64,000 nt of DNA, from contig JAKAJH010000002.1 in the NCBI GenBank assembly GCA_021813905.1, forward strand, positions 62,001-126,000, read 5' to 3'. A program made the position numbers and the translations under genes. This stretch comes from Bacteroidota bacterium. Lineage in GTDB: Bacteria > Bacteroidota > Ignavibacteria > UBA10030. The notes under the pieces are model-generated. The model was not told the DNA's origin. It saw only the letters and a list, made by a program, of their open reading frames with translations, and searched no databases. Shown piece by piece: positions 10,169 to 21,950 of this stretch (positions within the stretch are counted from its first letter, which is position 1; the number at the start of each line of letters is the position of its first letter).

Positions 10169-11499
10169 GACATACTCCCGGCCGTTTCTTCCACGACGTG
10201 GCGGCCGAAGAGCGTCGCCGCGTTGGCGCGCTCGACCGCGATCCGGGCGTAGGAGCCCGGCGCAAAGCCGTTGCGTGGAAAGACGACCATCTTGTTCGTG
10301 TCTGTGCGGCCGCAGAAATCCTGCGCCGACTTCCTGCTTTCACCCTCGACCAGTACCTCGACGGTCCGGCCAACCTCCTCCCGGTTCCTGCGCAGCGATA
10401 TGGCCCGCTGCACGTCAATAATCTCGTTGAGCCGCCCGATCTTCACGGCTTCCGGCACCGAGTCGCCCATCTTCCATGCCTTCGTGTGCTCGCGCGGTGA
10501 ATACTTGAAGGTGAACGCCCCGTCATATTCCACGGTACGGAGAAGATCGAGCGTTTTGCGGTGATCCGCGTCTGTCTCGGTCGGGAAGCCGGCAATGATA
10601 TCCGTCGAGAGACTCGCGCCCGGGATAGTCGCCTTGATCCGGTCCACCAGTCGCAGATACTGATCCGCCGTGTATGAGCGATTCATCAGTTCCAGAATCC
10701 GGTCCGAACCCGATTGCACCGGCAGATGAATGTAGTTGCAGATGTTCGAATGATCCGCGATGGTTCGAATCAATTTGTCAGATACATCCTGAGGATGCGA
10801 CGTTGTGAAGCGGATTCGCATCAACCCATCGACTTCCGCGCATGCCGCGAGAAGGTCCGCGAAGTCGTACTCGCCGTCCCGATACGAATTGACGTTCTGC
10901 CCGAGCAGCGTCACTTCCCGGAACCCGCGCACGCTCAGCTGACGGACCTCGTTGACGATGCCCGCCAATGTCCGGCTCCGCTCCCGGCCACGCGTGTACG
11001 GAACCACACAGAAGGTGCAGAACTTGTCACACCCGCGCATGATGGAGATCCACGCACCAATGCCCTCGGTCCGAAGCGGTTCGATATCCTCATACCGCTC
11101 CACCCGCGACAGCTTCACCGCAATTCCTTTTTCACCTTCCAGCGCCCCGTCGATCAGGGCGGGGAGCTTCCGGTATTCGTCGGGCCCGACGACCAGGTCG
11201 ACGGCGCTTTCCGACTCGAGCAGGTCCTTCCGCAGGCGCTCAGCCATGCATCCCAGGATTCCAAGCACCACGCCGGGATTTGACTTCTTGTAGGTGCGAA
11301 AATCTGCCACCCGCCCGAATACGCGCTGCTCGGCATTCTCGCGAACCGCACAGGTATTGATCAGGATGACGTCGGCGTTGGCCGACTCGTCCACCTTCAC
11401 ATATCCTTCCCGGCTCAGAATTCCAAGGACCAACTCCGTATCGGCTACGTTCATCTGGCAGCCGTACGTCTCGACATACACTTTCCGCGATTTCTCCAT
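10165..11499 (-). CDS. miaB: tRNA-2-methylthio-N6-dimethylallyladenosine synthase
   Basis: VYVETYGCQMNVADTE, radical SAM GCDKFCTFCVVPYTRGRERSR, TRAM domain; start at ATG 11499 supported by promoter position. Confidence 0.93.
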   Translation of the reverse strand: MEKSRKVYVETYGCQMNVADTELVLGILSREGYVKVDESANADVILINTCAVRENAEQRVFGRVADFRTYKKSNPGVVLGILGCMAERLRKDLLESESAVDLVVGPDEYRKLPALIDGALEGEKGIAVKLSRVERYEDIEPLRTEGIGAWISIMRGCDKFCTFCVVPYTRGRERSRTLAGIVNEVRQLSVRGFREVTLLGQNVNSYRDGEYDFADLLAACAEVDGLMRIRFTTSHPQDVSDKLIRTIADHSNICNYIHLPVQSGSDRILELMNRSYTADQYLRLVDRIKATIPGASLSTDIIAGFPTETDADHRKTLDLLRTVEYDGAFTFKYSPREHTKAWKMGDSVPEAVKIGRLNEIIDVQRAISLRRNREEVGRTVEVLVEGESRKSAQDFCGRTDTNKMVVFPRNGFAPGSYARIAVERANAATLFGRHVVEETAGSMS

Positions 11500-11508
11500 C
11501 ACCTTACA

Positions 11509-11537
11509 AAAGTAATGAAAGATTGGCAGACTCACAA
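11509..11537 (-). promoter_or_regulatory. Putative miaB promoter
   Basis: Minus strand TTGTGA - N17 - TACTTT (revcomp TCACAA 11532-11537, AAAGTA 11509-11514). Confidence 0.5.
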
Positions 11538-11660
11538 TTGAGACAGGAGGACATTAACTCCTTTTAATCCTAAAGGGTTTCTTGAGCGATCGGCAAGAAA
11601 TCGCCTCTGCGCTTGCCATTTCGTCAGGTGGCGCTGTCCCACGATCCAAATTCCGGTCCG

Positions 11661-11689
11661 TTGATTGACGAGAGACGCAATCGTATATT
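11661..11689 (+). promoter_or_regulatory. Putative pta promoter
   Basis: TTGATT (11661-11666) - N17 - TATATT (11684-11689). Confidence 0.55.
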
Positions 11690-11788
11690 TGTCTTTGGGA
11701 GGTCCGCCAGAAGTCGGACCTCGTGCCCGACCGGCTCACCTGAAGTTCCCTCAATCGACAGTCTCAATACCGAAGAAAGCTCTTCCCT

Positions 11789-12769
11789 ATGCCACCGCTC
11801 ATCGAATCTCTGAAAGCCAAGGCCAAGGCGCTCAAGCGTCACGTCGTGCTTCCCGATGCGACAGACGAACGCGCCATCCGCGCCGCACGTATCTGCACCG
11901 ACGAACAGCTTGCGACCGTTTCACTCATCGGCGACCAGGCTGCCATCCGTGCCCGCGCCGCCGAAGCAGGTGTTTCTCTTGACGGGATCGCCGTCGTCGA
12001 TCCTGCGGCGTCACCTCGCCTCAACGAGTTCGCAACCCTCTACTACGAGTTGCGCAAATCCAAAGGCATGACGCCTGACGAGGCGCAGAAGGTTCTGCGT
12101 CATCCGCTGTTCTACGGAGCGATGATGGTTCGCCAGGGCCTCGCTGACGGCAGCGTCGCGGGTTCGCTCTCCACCACCGGCGATGTGCTTCGCGCCGCCA
12201 TCCAGATCATCGGTATGGCGGAGGGCATCAGCATCGTTTCCAGCTTCTTCCTCATGGTGTTCCCGGAGAAAGTGTACACCTTCGCCGATTGCGCTGTCGT
12301 TCCGGATCCCACACCCGAGCAGCTCGCGGACATCGCCATTGCATCCGCCGAGAACCATCGCAAACTGCTCAGCGAGGAGCCGCGCGTGGCGATGCTTTCG
12401 TTCTCCACAAAAGGAAGCGCAAGCCATCCGCTGGTGGAAAAGGTTCAGAACGCCACAGCCATCGTCCGCGAGAAGCGTCCGCAACTGATTGTGGACGGTG
12501 AGATGCAGTTCGACACCGCGGTCGTCCCGTCTGTGGGAAAGCAGAAAGCGCCCGGCAGTCCGGTCGCCGGCAGCGCGAACGTATTCGTGTTTCCGGATCT
12601 CAACGCGGGCAACATCGGCTACAAGATCACCCAGCGTCTCGCGGGCGCCGAGGCCGTCGGTCCGGTCGTTCAGGGGCTGCGGAAGCCGGCGTTCGACCTT
12701 TCGCGCGGGTGCAGCGTCAACGATATCGTCAGCGTCGTTGCCATCAACGCTGTGGTGGGAAGCGTTTGA
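11789..12769 (+). CDS. pta: Phosphate acetyltransferase
   Basis: [61 protein letters not shown]...[27 protein letters not shown]. Confidence 0.93.
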   Translation: MPPLIESLKAKAKALKRHVVLPDATDERAIRAARICTDEQLATVSLIGDQAAIRARAAEAGVSLDGIAVVDPAASPRLNEFATLYYELRKSKGMTPDEAQKVLRHPLFYGAMMVRQGLADGSVAGSLSTTGDVLRAAIQIIGMAEGISIVSSFFLMVFPEKVYTFADCAVVPDPTPEQLADIAIASAENHRKLLSEEPRVAMLSFSTKGSASHPLVEKVQNATAIVREKRPQLIVDGEMQFDTAVVPSVGKQKAPGSPVAGSANVFVFPDLNAGNIGYKITQRLAGAEAVGPVVQGLRKPAFDLSRGCSVNDIVSVVAINAVVGSV

Positions 12770-13968
12770 CCCGTTCCACACCCACACGCTCCTCCGCGGT
12801 CCCGGCCTCTTCGAGTGCGCCGCGGTACGGATTCCTCGACCTGTACCGCGGCCTGTTCGTTCTTCTGATGCTCGAAGGCCACATCACTCGTGAATTGCTT
12901 TCGGCGGGCGCGCGAACCGGCGGGTTATTCACGATCCACGAAATCCTTCACGGCATCACCGGTCCGGGATTCTTCTTCGGCGCCGGATTCGCATTCACGA
13001 TCTCCACGCAGCGCCGGTGGGATCAGGTTACGCACGCAGGACTCCCGTTTCTCCGGCGCATCCGTCGCGCCCTTCTGCTGATCGGCCTCGGCTACGCCAT
13101 GCATGTTCCGTTCCTCTCGCTCACCAAGACAATTGCAGCCGCATCTGCGGATCAGCTGGCTGCGTTCTGGGCGTTCGGCGTACTGCAGTGCATCGGCGTA
13201 ACCCTGTTGTTCCTGTACCTCCTGGTATTCATCGTCCGCGATGAACGGGCGCTGATGATCGGCATTCTGTTCTCGCTTGCCGCTGTTGTGTGGCTGACTC
13301 CGGCACTCTGGTCGTGGTCAAAAGCCGGAACACTCCCGTCACCCGTTGCGGCGATGTTCAATACCGGCTCCGGATCACCCTATCCGATCGCGCCGTTTTC
13401 GGCGTTTATCCTTGCCGGCGCGCTCGTTTCGTGGCTTTTTCTGCGAGCCGTTCAGCAGGAGCGCGAACGCCTGTTCCAGCGCATGCTTCTGGCGGTTGGC
13501 CTTATTCTGGTCGGGGCTTCACTGGCGGCGGAACTTTTCAAGCCTGTGCCGTTTTCCGTGGGAACGTTCTGGTCGGTCGATCGGACATTCTTCGGCATCC
13601 GGCTCGGGGTGTTGTTGCTGCTTCTGAGCGCCCTCTGGCGGCTGGAACAGGCGACGAGCCGGCGGAATGTTCCCTGGCTTCCGCGCTGGATCGTCCTCCT
13701 AGGGATCGAATCATTCTTTGTGTATGTCACTCATCTCTTGCTTCTGTGCGGTTGGACGACAAATGTTACATGCAACGTTCGCGCGTATTTCGGTCCGAGT
13801 CTGTCGTGGCCCGCGGCCTTTGCGGTCATTGTTGCCTTTATCCCGGTTGTTGTCGTGCTTGCCGAAGGCTGGCACCGGCTGAAGCGGCAGCATCCCGTGC
13901 TTATGCGCGGTGTGTACGCGTGGATGGCGTTCGCTGTCGTTTGGGCATTCTTCGCGAATCCTTACTGA
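12766..13968 (+). CDS. Heparan-alpha-glucosaminide N-acetyltransferase-like (DUF1624-type) membrane protein
   Basis: [19 protein letters not shown] and multiple TM helices; TTG at 12766 overlaps the pta stop (TTGA), suggesting translational coupling. Confidence 0.7.
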   Translation: MTRSTPTRSSAVPASSSAPRYGFLDLYRGLFVLLMLEGHITRELLSAGARTGGLFTIHEILHGITGPGFFFGAGFAFTISTQRRWDQVTHAGLPFLRRIRRALLLIGLGYAMHVPFLSLTKTIAAASADQLAAFWAFGVLQCIGVTLLFLYLLVFIVRDERALMIGILFSLAAVVWLTPALWSWSKAGTLPSPVAAMFNTGSGSPYPIAPFSAFILAGALVSWLFLRAVQQERERLFQRMLLAVGLILVGASLAAELFKPVPFSVGTFWSVDRTFFGIRLGVLLLLLSALWRLEQATSRRNVPWLPRWIVLLGIESFFVYVTHLLLLCGWTTNVTCNVRAYFGPSLSWPAAFAVIVAFIPVVVVLAEGWHRLKRQHPVLMRGVYAWMAFAVVWAFFANPY

Positions 13969-13989
13969 CGTTGCTCGTATGGGACGTTG

Positions 13990-14220
13990 ATAACGTGTGA
14001 ATATATGTGCGGATGCTGTGGAGGCGAAAACTCAATTTCAGTATTACACCCCTTCATCCACATCGATGTTTATAATTCAATATCTATCCACACAACAGCT
14101 GTTCACCCGGATGCTGTGTACCAGTGAGCTTAACCTTATCCACAGAATCCACCGTATCTATAATCATCTTCTTTCTTCTTTCTTTCCTTTATTTAAGATA
14201 ATATTTCCCGCAGCACCACG
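13990..14220. promoter_or_regulatory. Candidate chromosomal replication origin (oriC)
   Basis: Exact DnaA box TTATCCACA at 14136-14144; one-mismatch boxes at 14084-14092 (CTATCCACA), 14054-14062 (TCATCCACA), 13996-14004 (revcomp ATATTCACA); adjacent AT/pyrimidine-rich tract about 14151-14208; immediately upstream of dnaN. Confidence 0.72.
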
Positions 14221-14290
14221 ATGAGAACAAACTGAAACAAAACTCCAACTGCTGTCAGTGTGTTGACCGAAATAACAGGATTGAAAGCTT

Positions 14291-14307
14291 TTGGCACCAC
14301 GAATGCA
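14291..14307 (+). promoter_or_regulatory. Sigma54 (-24/-12)-like element upstream of dnaN
   Basis: TTGGCACCACGAATGCA: TTGGCAC with GG-N10-GC spacing. Confidence 0.35.
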
Positions 14308-14398
14308 GAGCAGAACACGCCGATATTCTTGTATCTGCGCTCTTTTTTGAGTAGATTCGAACTCGTACGAACCTCCACCCTCCAGAGGAGAATTCGGA

Positions 14399-15514
14399 AT
14401 GAAATTTTCCGTCAACAGCAATGAACTTCAGCGGGCGCTGAACAAAATCAGCGGCGTCGTTCCGTCCAAATCGACCCTCCCGATACTCGAAAATTTCCTG
14501 TTGACGCTCTCGAAGAACACGCTTCACGCTGTCGCGACCGACCTTGAAATATCCATGTCGGCAACGGTGGACGTTCGCGGTACAGAGGATGGATCGCTTG
14601 CGGTCCCTGCCCGCCGCGTCATGGACACGATTCGCGCGCTTCCCGATACGCAGATCGTGTTTCACGCCGACCAGGCGTCGAATAAAGTGAAGATGATCAC
14701 AGAGAGCGGCGAATACAATCTGGTGGGTGAATCGAGCAAGGATTTTCCGGCGACACCGGAATTCAAGGCGGAGAATGAGATCGCGATGGACGGTGCGGTT
14801 CTTTCCGGCCTGATTAATCGGACAATCTTCTCGGTCAGTACCGACGAGCTCCGGCCGGCAATGACCGGTGTGCTGCTGCAGCTGCGTGCAACGGAGCTGC
14901 GGGCAGTCGCAACCGACGGCCACCGGCTGGTGCGCGTGGTGTACAGCAGCTTCAAGGATGCAAATCCGGAAAAAGACATCATCATTCCGTCGAAAGCGTT
15001 CATGCTGGTTTCGAAAATGACGGAAGATGAAACCTGTGTGATCTCCGTGAGCAGCACCCATGCGCGCTTCGCCTTCAAGAACGTGACCCTCACATCCCGG
15101 CTGATCGGCGAGAATTATCCGAACTACGAAACGGTCATTCCGCTCGATAACGAGAAGAAGATGATTGTGAACCGGCACGCCCTTCTCGCGGCGGTACGGC
15201 GGGTGTCGCTGTACTCGAACTCCTCGACGCACCAGGTACGCTTCTCGATGCGCAAAAACGAGCTGCGACTGGCGGCGGAAGATGTGGATTTCGGCGGCGA
15301 AGCGAAGGAACGGATCAACTGCACATTCGAGGCGGACGATCTGGAAATCGGTTTCAACGCTCATTATGTCGTGGACATCCTCAGTCACATCGAATCGGAT
15401 GATGTGCTCTTCAAGTTCAGCAGCCCGGTGCGTGCGGCGATCGTGATGCCCACGGTGAAACGCGAGAACGAGGAGATTCTGATGCTTGTCATGCCGATGC
15501 GGCTCAACACATGA
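14399..15514 (+). CDS. dnaN: DNA polymerase III subunit beta (sliding clamp)
   Basis: MKFSVNSNELQRALNKISGVVPSKSTLPILENFLL ... IMPTVKRENEEILMLVMPMRL. Confidence 0.96.
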   Translation: MKFSVNSNELQRALNKISGVVPSKSTLPILENFLLTLSKNTLHAVATDLEISMSATVDVRGTEDGSLAVPARRVMDTIRALPDTQIVFHADQASNKVKMITESGEYNLVGESSKDFPATPEFKAENEIAMDGAVLSGLINRTIFSVSTDELRPAMTGVLLQLRATELRAVATDGHRLVRVVYSSFKDANPEKDIIIPSKAFMLVSKMTEDETCVISVSSTHARFAFKNVTLTSRLIGENYPNYETVIPLDNEKKMIVNRHALLAAVRRVSLYSNSSTHQVRFSMRKNELRLAAEDVDFGGEAKERINCTFEADDLEIGFNAHYVVDILSHIESDDVLFKFSSPVRAAIVMPTVKRENEEILMLVMPMRLNT

Positions 15515-15542
15515 GCGCCGGTGTGAGCGGAACGGAAGACCG

Positions 15543-15576
15543 GATAGCCCCACTCCTCACTCAGGATGGGGCTATC
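15543..15576 (+). terminator. Strong hairpin between dnaN and recF
   Basis: Perfect GATAGCCCCA/TGGGGCTATC stem with inner TCCT/AGGA; no clear U-tract, so terminator or attenuator. Confidence 0.45.
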
Positions 15577-15600
15577 GCGTTCTCATAACGGGATGCGCCG

Positions 15601-16731
15601 GTGAGATTGCGGAACGTACGGCTGGTGCATTTTCGGAACCACGCGGAGACCGCCTTCACCTGCTCCCCCGACGTCAACGTCTTCGTGGGGAAGAACGGCG
15701 AAGGGAAGACGAATATCCTGGAAGGGATATCGTATCTCTGTCTGACGAAGAGTTTCTTTGCCGCGAGTGACGCGACTGCGCTGCAGCTGGGCACGGAAGC
15801 GTTCACGGCGCAGGGATCGTTCGAAGCGGCGGATGGGCTGACGTTCGACACCGTCGTTTCGTACCAGGGTGCCGAGCGGCGCAAGGTGATGACCGTGAAC
15901 GGTCAGGCGCCGGAATCGATGGCAGCGATGGTGGGGCAGTTTCCCGTCGTTATCCTCTCACCGGAAAACAGCAATATCACCTTCGGCGGACCGGGTGACC
16001 GCCGACGTTTTGTCGATCTGGTCATCTCCCAGGCGAGCCGCGGCTATCTCGAAGATCTGCTGGAGTACCGGCGCGTGCTGCGTCAGCGGAACCGGATCCT
16101 GGCGGATAATCGGGAGCGGCCCGGGAGCGTGACAGCAGCACTGGAGCCGTGGACGGAGAGTCTTGTAAACTGCGGTGCGCGGATTGTGGCCCGGCGGATC
16201 CGGTTCGTGCAGGAGTTCGAACCGGAAGTGCGCACGGCGTTTGGCCGCGTTGCGGCGGTGAATGAAGCGCCGGCGCTGGAGTACCGCGGGACCGTGGAGT
16301 TGAACGGGGACGCCTCACCGGATGCGGTGCGCAGTGCGTTCGCGCGATCCGTGGAACGTGTGGCGCCGCAGGAGCAGCGCGCCGGTCTCACGCTGGTCGG
16401 ACCGCACCGAGACGAGCTGGGAATGACGATCAATGACCTGGAATTGCGCGGATATGCGTCGCAGGGTCAGCACAAGACGTTCCTGGTGGCGTTGAAGCTG
16501 GCGGAAGTGGCGTTTCTGCGCGAACGATGCCGGGAGGCACCCATCCTGCTGCTGGACGACGTGGTGAGTGAATTGGATCCGGAGCGGGCAACGCGGCTGC
16601 TGACCGAAGCATCATCGCTGGGACAGACGTTTATCACGGCGACGGAGGCCACGATGTTTGACCGGACGTACGGCGCCACGGGCTACCGGCGATTCAGTGT
16701 GCGTGCCGGACAGGTGACCGCCGATGAGTGA
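15601..16731 (+). CDS. recF: DNA replication/repair protein RecF
   Basis: MRLRNVRLVHFRNHAETAF, GKNGEGKTNILEGISYL Walker A, ABC signature and LLLDDVVSELD; GTG start. Confidence 0.94.
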   Translation: MRLRNVRLVHFRNHAETAFTCSPDVNVFVGKNGEGKTNILEGISYLCLTKSFFAASDATALQLGTEAFTAQGSFEAADGLTFDTVVSYQGAERRKVMTVNGQAPESMAAMVGQFPVVILSPENSNITFGGPGDRRRFVDLVISQASRGYLEDLLEYRRVLRQRNRILADNRERPGSVTAALEPWTESLVNCGARIVARRIRFVQEFEPEVRTAFGRVAAVNEAPALEYRGTVELNGDASPDAVRSAFARSVERVAPQEQRAGLTLVGPHRDELGMTINDLELRGYASQGQHKTFLVALKLAEVAFLRERCREAPILLLDDVVSELDPERATRLLTEASSLGQTFITATEATMFDRTYGATGYRRFSVRAGQVTADE

Positions 16732-17020
16732 AAAGCGCGGATCGACCATGTCGCTCGGTGCGGCGATGAACGCGCTGGTGCGCAGCCTGGGAATTGACCG
16801 GAAGCTCCGCGAGTACGATGCCGTCGTGCGATGGGAACAGATTGTGGGTGAACAGATTGCCCGGGTGACGCGCCCGGATCAGATCGTCAAAGGCGTGCTG
16901 GTGGTGCACGTCACGGCAAGCGCGTGGCGCCAGGAACTGACGCTGCGCAAGACGGAGATCATCCGCCGGCTGAACGAAGATCTGGGTGAAGAGGTCGTGA
17001 AAGATATCCGCTTCCGATGA
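16724..17020 (+). CDS. DciA-like DUF721 protein (putative helicase loader)
   Basis: 98 aa protein with DUF721 pattern (VVRWEQIVGEQIARVTRPDQIVKGVLVVHVTASAWRQELTLRKTEIIRRLN); overlaps recF. Confidence 0.8.
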   Translation: MSEKRGSTMSLGAAMNALVRSLGIDRKLREYDAVVRWEQIVGEQIARVTRPDQIVKGVLVVHVTASAWRQELTLRKTEIIRRLNEDLGEEVVKDIRFR

Positions 17021-19129
<2,109 letters not shown>

Positions 19130-19191
19130 GCGGGCAGGCTCACTAAATACGCACACGAGTTCCACGATCTGAATCACAATCGAACGAGTCC

Positions 19192-21888
19192 ATGGCAACT
19201 GTGAATGAGAAGATAGTCCCGGTTGATATTGAAGACGAGATGCGGGGATCGTACATCGACTACTCGATGTCGGTCATTGTGGCGCGGGCCCTGCCCGACG
19301 TGCGGGACGGCCTGAAGCCGGTCCACCGCCGTGTGCTCTACGGCATGCAGGATCTGGGCCTGGCCAGCAACCGCGCCTACAAGAAGAGCGCGCGTATCGT
19401 GGGCGAAGTGCTCGGGAAATACCATCCGCACGGCGACATGGCGGTGTACGACACCATGGTGCGCATGGCACAGGATTTTTCGATGCGCTACATGCTTGTC
19501 GACGGTCAGGGAAACTTCGGATCGGTCGACGGCGACTCGCCGGCGGCGATGCGGTACACGGAAGCGCGTCTCACCCGCGTGGCGGAGGAGATGCTCCGCG
19601 ACCTCGACAAGGATACCGTCGACTTCGTGCCGAATTTTGACGATACGCTCAAGGAGCCGAGCGTGCTGCCGGCGATGGTGCCGAACCTGCTTGTCAACGG
19701 GACCAGCGGCATCGCCGTGGGCATGGCCACGAACATTCCACCGCACAATCTCACCGAAGTCGTGAACGGGTGCATCGCATACATCCACGACAGCAGCATC
19801 GGTAACGAAAAGCTGATGAAATACATCCCGGCGCCGGACTTCCCCACCGCCGGCATCATCTACGGGTATGACGGCGTGCGGTCGGCGTACACAACGGGCA
19901 AGGGGCGTGTGGTCGTGCGCGCCCGGGCGGCAATCGAGTCGGCCAAGGGCGACCGCCAGCGCATCGTGGTGACCGAGCTTCCCTACCAGGTGAACAAGGC
20001 CGGTCTCATCGCGAAGATCGCGGACCTCGTCTCCGAGAAGAAGCTGGAAGACATCTCCGACGTGCGGGACGAGTCCGACCGGGACGGCCTGCGCATGGTG
20101 GTGGAGCTCAAGCGCGAGGCGAACGCCGAGGTGGTGCTGAACAATCTGTACATGCATACGCAGATGCAGACGACGTTCGGCGTCATCATGCTGGCGCTGG
20201 TGGACGGTCGTCCGCAGATCCTGCAACTGCGTGATCTCATCCGGCACTTCATCGAGCATCGCAACGATGTGGTCGTGCGTCGCACGAAATTCGAGCTCGA
20301 CGAAGCCGAGAAACGGGCGCACATCCTCGAAGGGTACATTATCGCGCTCGACAGCATCGACGAGGTGATCGCCCTCATCAAGAAGTCGCGCGACGTGGAA
20401 TCCGCCCGCATTGGACTGATGAAGCGGTTCAAACTGTCGGACATCCAGGCCCGCGCGATCCTCGACATGCGCCTGCAAAAGCTCACCGGTCTCGAGCGGA
20501 AAAAGGTCGAGGAAGAGTACCGCGAGACGATCAAGCTGATCGAGCGTCTGAAGGCCATCCTGAAGAACAAGCAACTCCAGATGAAGATCATCGAGGAAGA
20601 GCTGACGCAGATCCGCGACAAGTACGGCGACGAGCGCCGGACGGAAATCGTCTATAAAGCCGAAGAGTTCAGCATCGAGGACATGATCGCCGAAGAGGAG
20701 GTTGTGATCACCATCAGCCACGGCGGCTTCATCAAGCGTTTCCCGGTGTCCGGCTATCGCCGGCAATCGCGCGGCGGCCGCGGCGTAACGGGAGCAGCAA
20801 CGCGCGAAGATGACTTTGTCGAGCACATGTTTATCGCCAGTACGCACGACTACATTCTGATCTTCACGGACAAAGGCCGGTGCTACTGGCTGAAGGTCTT
20901 CGAGATCCCCGAAGGCGGCCGCACGACGAAGGGCAAATCAATTACCACGCTGATCTCCAGGGGACCCGACGAGACCATCGCGTCCTTCATTGCGGTGAAG
21001 GAGTTCGACGATAAGCATTTCGTCTTCATGTTTACGCAGGACGGATTGGTGAAGAAAGTCCTGCTCTCCGAGTTCAGCAATCCCCGTCGCAGCGGCATTG
21101 TAGCCGCCAACCTGAAGGGCAAGGACGTGCTGCGCGATGTGAAACTGACCGACGGCACACAGGATATCGTTATCGGCACGCATAACGGGCTGGCGATCCG
21201 GTTCCACGAGAACGAGATCCGGCCCATGGGCCGTTCGGCGGCCGGCGTCCGCGGCATCCGCCTGGGAAAAGACGACCGGGTCATCGGCGCCGTGAATCTG
21301 GCCCGGCGCGGCACCACTATCCTGGTTGCCACCGAGAAGGGCTTCGGCAAGCGCAGCGAAGAGGCCGAATACCGCATCAGTCACCGCGGGGGCAAAGGCA
21401 TCATCACCGTCAAGACCTCGGATAAGACGGGCAAAATGGTGGTGATCAAAGAAGTGGTGGACAAGGATGATGTGGTGATCGTGACGTCCAACGGCATGAT
21501 CATCCGGCAGCACGCGTCGGACATCCGCGTGGCGGGACGGAACACGCAGGGCGTGCGCCTTATCCGACTGGGCGACGGCGATGCGGTCGCCGATGTTGCC
21601 GCGGTCGTTGCCGAGGAAGAAGAAGAGAACAAGATCGCCGAAGCGTCGATGAAGTCCAACGGTGCGAACGGCAGCAACGGAAAGAACGGGAAGAACGGAA
21701 CGAGCGGCCCCGGAGCGCATGAAGAGCCCGCCCTGGCGAACGCACCTCCCGCAAGACCTGATTCGAAAGCGAAGCCGGCCCCTGCCTCCCCGAAAGCTCC
21801 GGTAGTGAAAAAGAAAGCCGCTCCGCCTCCGGCAAAAGCGCCGAAAGGCAAAGCGGCCAAAGCGAAACCCGCGAAAAAGCGGAAGTAA
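19192..21888 (+). CDS. gyrA: DNA gyrase subunit A with basic Lys/Ala/Pro-rich C-terminal tail
   Basis: [30 protein letters not shown], catalytic [11 protein letters not shown], GyrA-box QSRGGRGV; tail [26 protein letters not shown]. Confidence 0.96.
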   Translation: MATVNEKIVPVDIEDEMRGSYIDYSMSVIVARALPDVRDGLKPVHRRVLYGMQDLGLASNRAYKKSARIVGEVLGKYHPHGDMAVYDTMVRMAQDFSMRYMLVDGQGNFGSVDGDSPAAMRYTEARLTRVAEEMLRDLDKDTVDFVPNFDDTLKEPSVLPAMVPNLLVNGTSGIAVGMATNIPPHNLTEVVNGCIAYIHDSSIGNEKLMKYIPAPDFPTAGIIYGYDGVRSAYTTGKGRVVVRARAAIESAKGDRQRIVVTELPYQVNKAGLIAKIADLVSEKKLEDISDVRDESDRDGLRMVVELKREANAEVVLNNLYMHTQMQTTFGVIMLALVDGRPQILQLRDLIRHFIEHRNDVVVRRTKFELDEAEKRAHILEGYIIALDSIDEVIALIKKSRDVESARIGLMKRFKLSDIQARAILDMRLQKLTGLERKKVEEEYRETIKLIERLKAILKNKQLQMKIIEEELTQIRDKYGDERRTEIVYKAEEFSIEDMIAEEEVVITISHGGFIKRFPVSGYRRQSRGGRGVTGAATREDDFVEHMFIASTHDYILIFTDKGRCYWLKVFEIPEGGRTTKGKSITTLISRGPDETIASFIAVKEFDDKHFVFMFTQDGLVKKVLLSEFSNPRRSGIVAANLKGKDVLRDVKLTDGTQDIVIGTHNGLAIRFHENEIRPMGRSAAGVRGIRLGKDDRVIGAVNLARRGTTILVATEKGFGKRSEEAEYRISHRGGKGIITVKTSDKTGKMVVIKEVVDKDDVVIVTSNGMIIRQHASDIRVAGRNTQGVRLIRLGDGDAVADVAAVVAEEEEENKIAEASMKSNGANGSNGKNGKNGTSGPGAHEEPALANAPPARPDSKAKPAPASPKAPVVKKKAAPPPAKAPKGKAAKAKPAKKRK

Positions 21889-21907
21889 TCTGTACTCCGT
21901 CGGATCC

Positions 21908-21934
21908 GGTCCGGGCAGGCATGCTGTCCGGACC
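21908..21934. terminator. Hairpin between convergent gyrA and TIGR03545 gene
   Basis: GGTCCGGGCAG-GCATG-CTGTCCGGACC, about 11 bp stem. Confidence 0.4.
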
Positions 21935-21950
21935 AACCGGCGGAATCCCG

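Noticed and set aside
13997-14224. 75-aa ORF inside the oriC candidate
   Set aside because: No domain or ribosome site; overlaps DnaA boxes and the AT-rich tract
19174-20847. 557-aa minus-strand ORF opposite gyrA
   Set aside because: Antisense to an unambiguous gyrA
21655-21720. aac-ggn-aag repeats in the gyrA 3' end as a DNA repeat element
   Set aside because: Explained by Asn/Gly/Lys low-complexity coding sequence
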